Source: Pleurotus djamor (Eukaryota > Basidiomycota > Agaricomycetes > Agaricales > Pleurotaceae). From it: DNA of 17,681 bases. Each line of letters opens with the position of its first letter. The first letter of the stretch is position 1. The notes under the pieces were generated by a model. That model did not search any database. It had not been told where the DNA came from and worked only from the letters and a program-made list of their open reading frames with translations. Below, in pieces: positions 17,541 through 17,681 of the stretch. The translations under genes were made by a program, and so were the position numbers. The stretch lies in NCBI GenBank assembly GCA_029747585.1, contig JAPEVF010000926.1, positions 1 to 17,681 of the forward strand. Reading direction: 5' to 3'.

Positions 17541-17681
17541 GTTGAGCGACCCAGCGCATGCGCTGGGTCTTAGACGCCCCTNGGGATGGCGTGTGATCGG
17601 CGACGTGTCGCTCAGTGACCCAGCGCGTAGACTGGGCCTTTGACGCCTGCTGGATGGCGGATGACTCGGCGATGCGTGGAG
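17541..17681 (+). repeat. GC-rich tandem repeat, unit about 68-73 bp, with palindromic core
   Basis: Two units are complete (about 17541-17608 and 17609-17681) and a partial related block lies at 17490-17511 (TGACTCGGTGATGTGTGGAG against TGACTCGGCGATGCGTGGAG at 17662-17681). Each unit holds GACCCAGCGC, a CTGGG arm, GACGCC, GGATGGCG and a TCGGCGA(C/T)G segment. In unit 1 the core 17548-17569 is a perfect palindrome of 22 bp centred on GCGCATGCGC. In unit 2 only the CCCAG/CTGGG arms are kept. The array runs off the window edge, so its total length is unknown. An N lies at 17582. Confidence 0.75.

Noticed and set aside
1..17681. CRISPR arrays, prokaryotic operons, phage or toxin-antitoxin genes
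   Set aside because: Intron-split genes and fungal families show a eukaryotic genome; no regularly spaced repeats of CRISPR type were seen.

Overview
The window looks like nuclear DNA of a filamentous basidiomycete, most likely an agaricomycete. The genes are split by short GT-AG introns of about 60-80 nt. Two loci belong to the F-box plus leucine-rich-repeat family that is greatly expanded in mushroom-forming fungi. There is a membrane-anchored pepsin-type aspartic protease and a retrotransposon gag of the type common in these genomes. Nothing points to a bacterial, phage or organellar source. The genus cannot be read from the sequence.

Layout. (1) 126-2129, minus strand: remains of one F-box/LRR gene. 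The N-terminal F-box half (1665-2129) and the C-terminal LRR half (126-1056) are separated by about 600 bp of non-coding DNA edged by clusters of short GTGA/TCAC motifs. A single N at 684 also breaks the frame. (2) 2240-6400: no gene can be named. The minus strand carries exon-like stretches with plausible splice signals, in diverged tandem duplications (about 2925-4300, and a second family at 4736-5010 and 5750-5835). This looks like a decayed or poorly resolved tandem gene cluster. (3) 6700-7140: two weak minus-strand open stretches. (4) 7220-9317, plus: the best gene here, a seven-exon A1 aspartic protease with signal peptide, both catalytic motifs, an acidic/serine stalk, one transmembrane helix and a short tail. 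(5) 9794-11459, plus: a two-exon F-box/LRR-like gene that appears intact. (6) 12247-13097 (minus) and 13100-13624 (plus): two uncertain, head-to-head multi-exon models of unknown function. (7) About 14160-16804: the leader and gag of an LTR retrotransposon, probably Ty3/gypsy-like, frameshifted at a poly-C run and lacking pol. (8) 16805-17681: AT-richer spacer, then a GC-rich tandem repeat containing a perfect 22-bp palindrome.

The genes do not form a pathway. The neighbourhood reads as a repeat-rich accessory region: one intact secretory-pathway protease and one intact candidate ubiquitin-ligase adaptor lie among broken family members and retroelement debris. I see no convincing new defence-like or enzymatic system. 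The least explained parts are the tandem-duplicated minus-strand modules (2.9-5.8 kb), the motif clusters splitting the F-box gene, and the palindromic repeats at the right edge.
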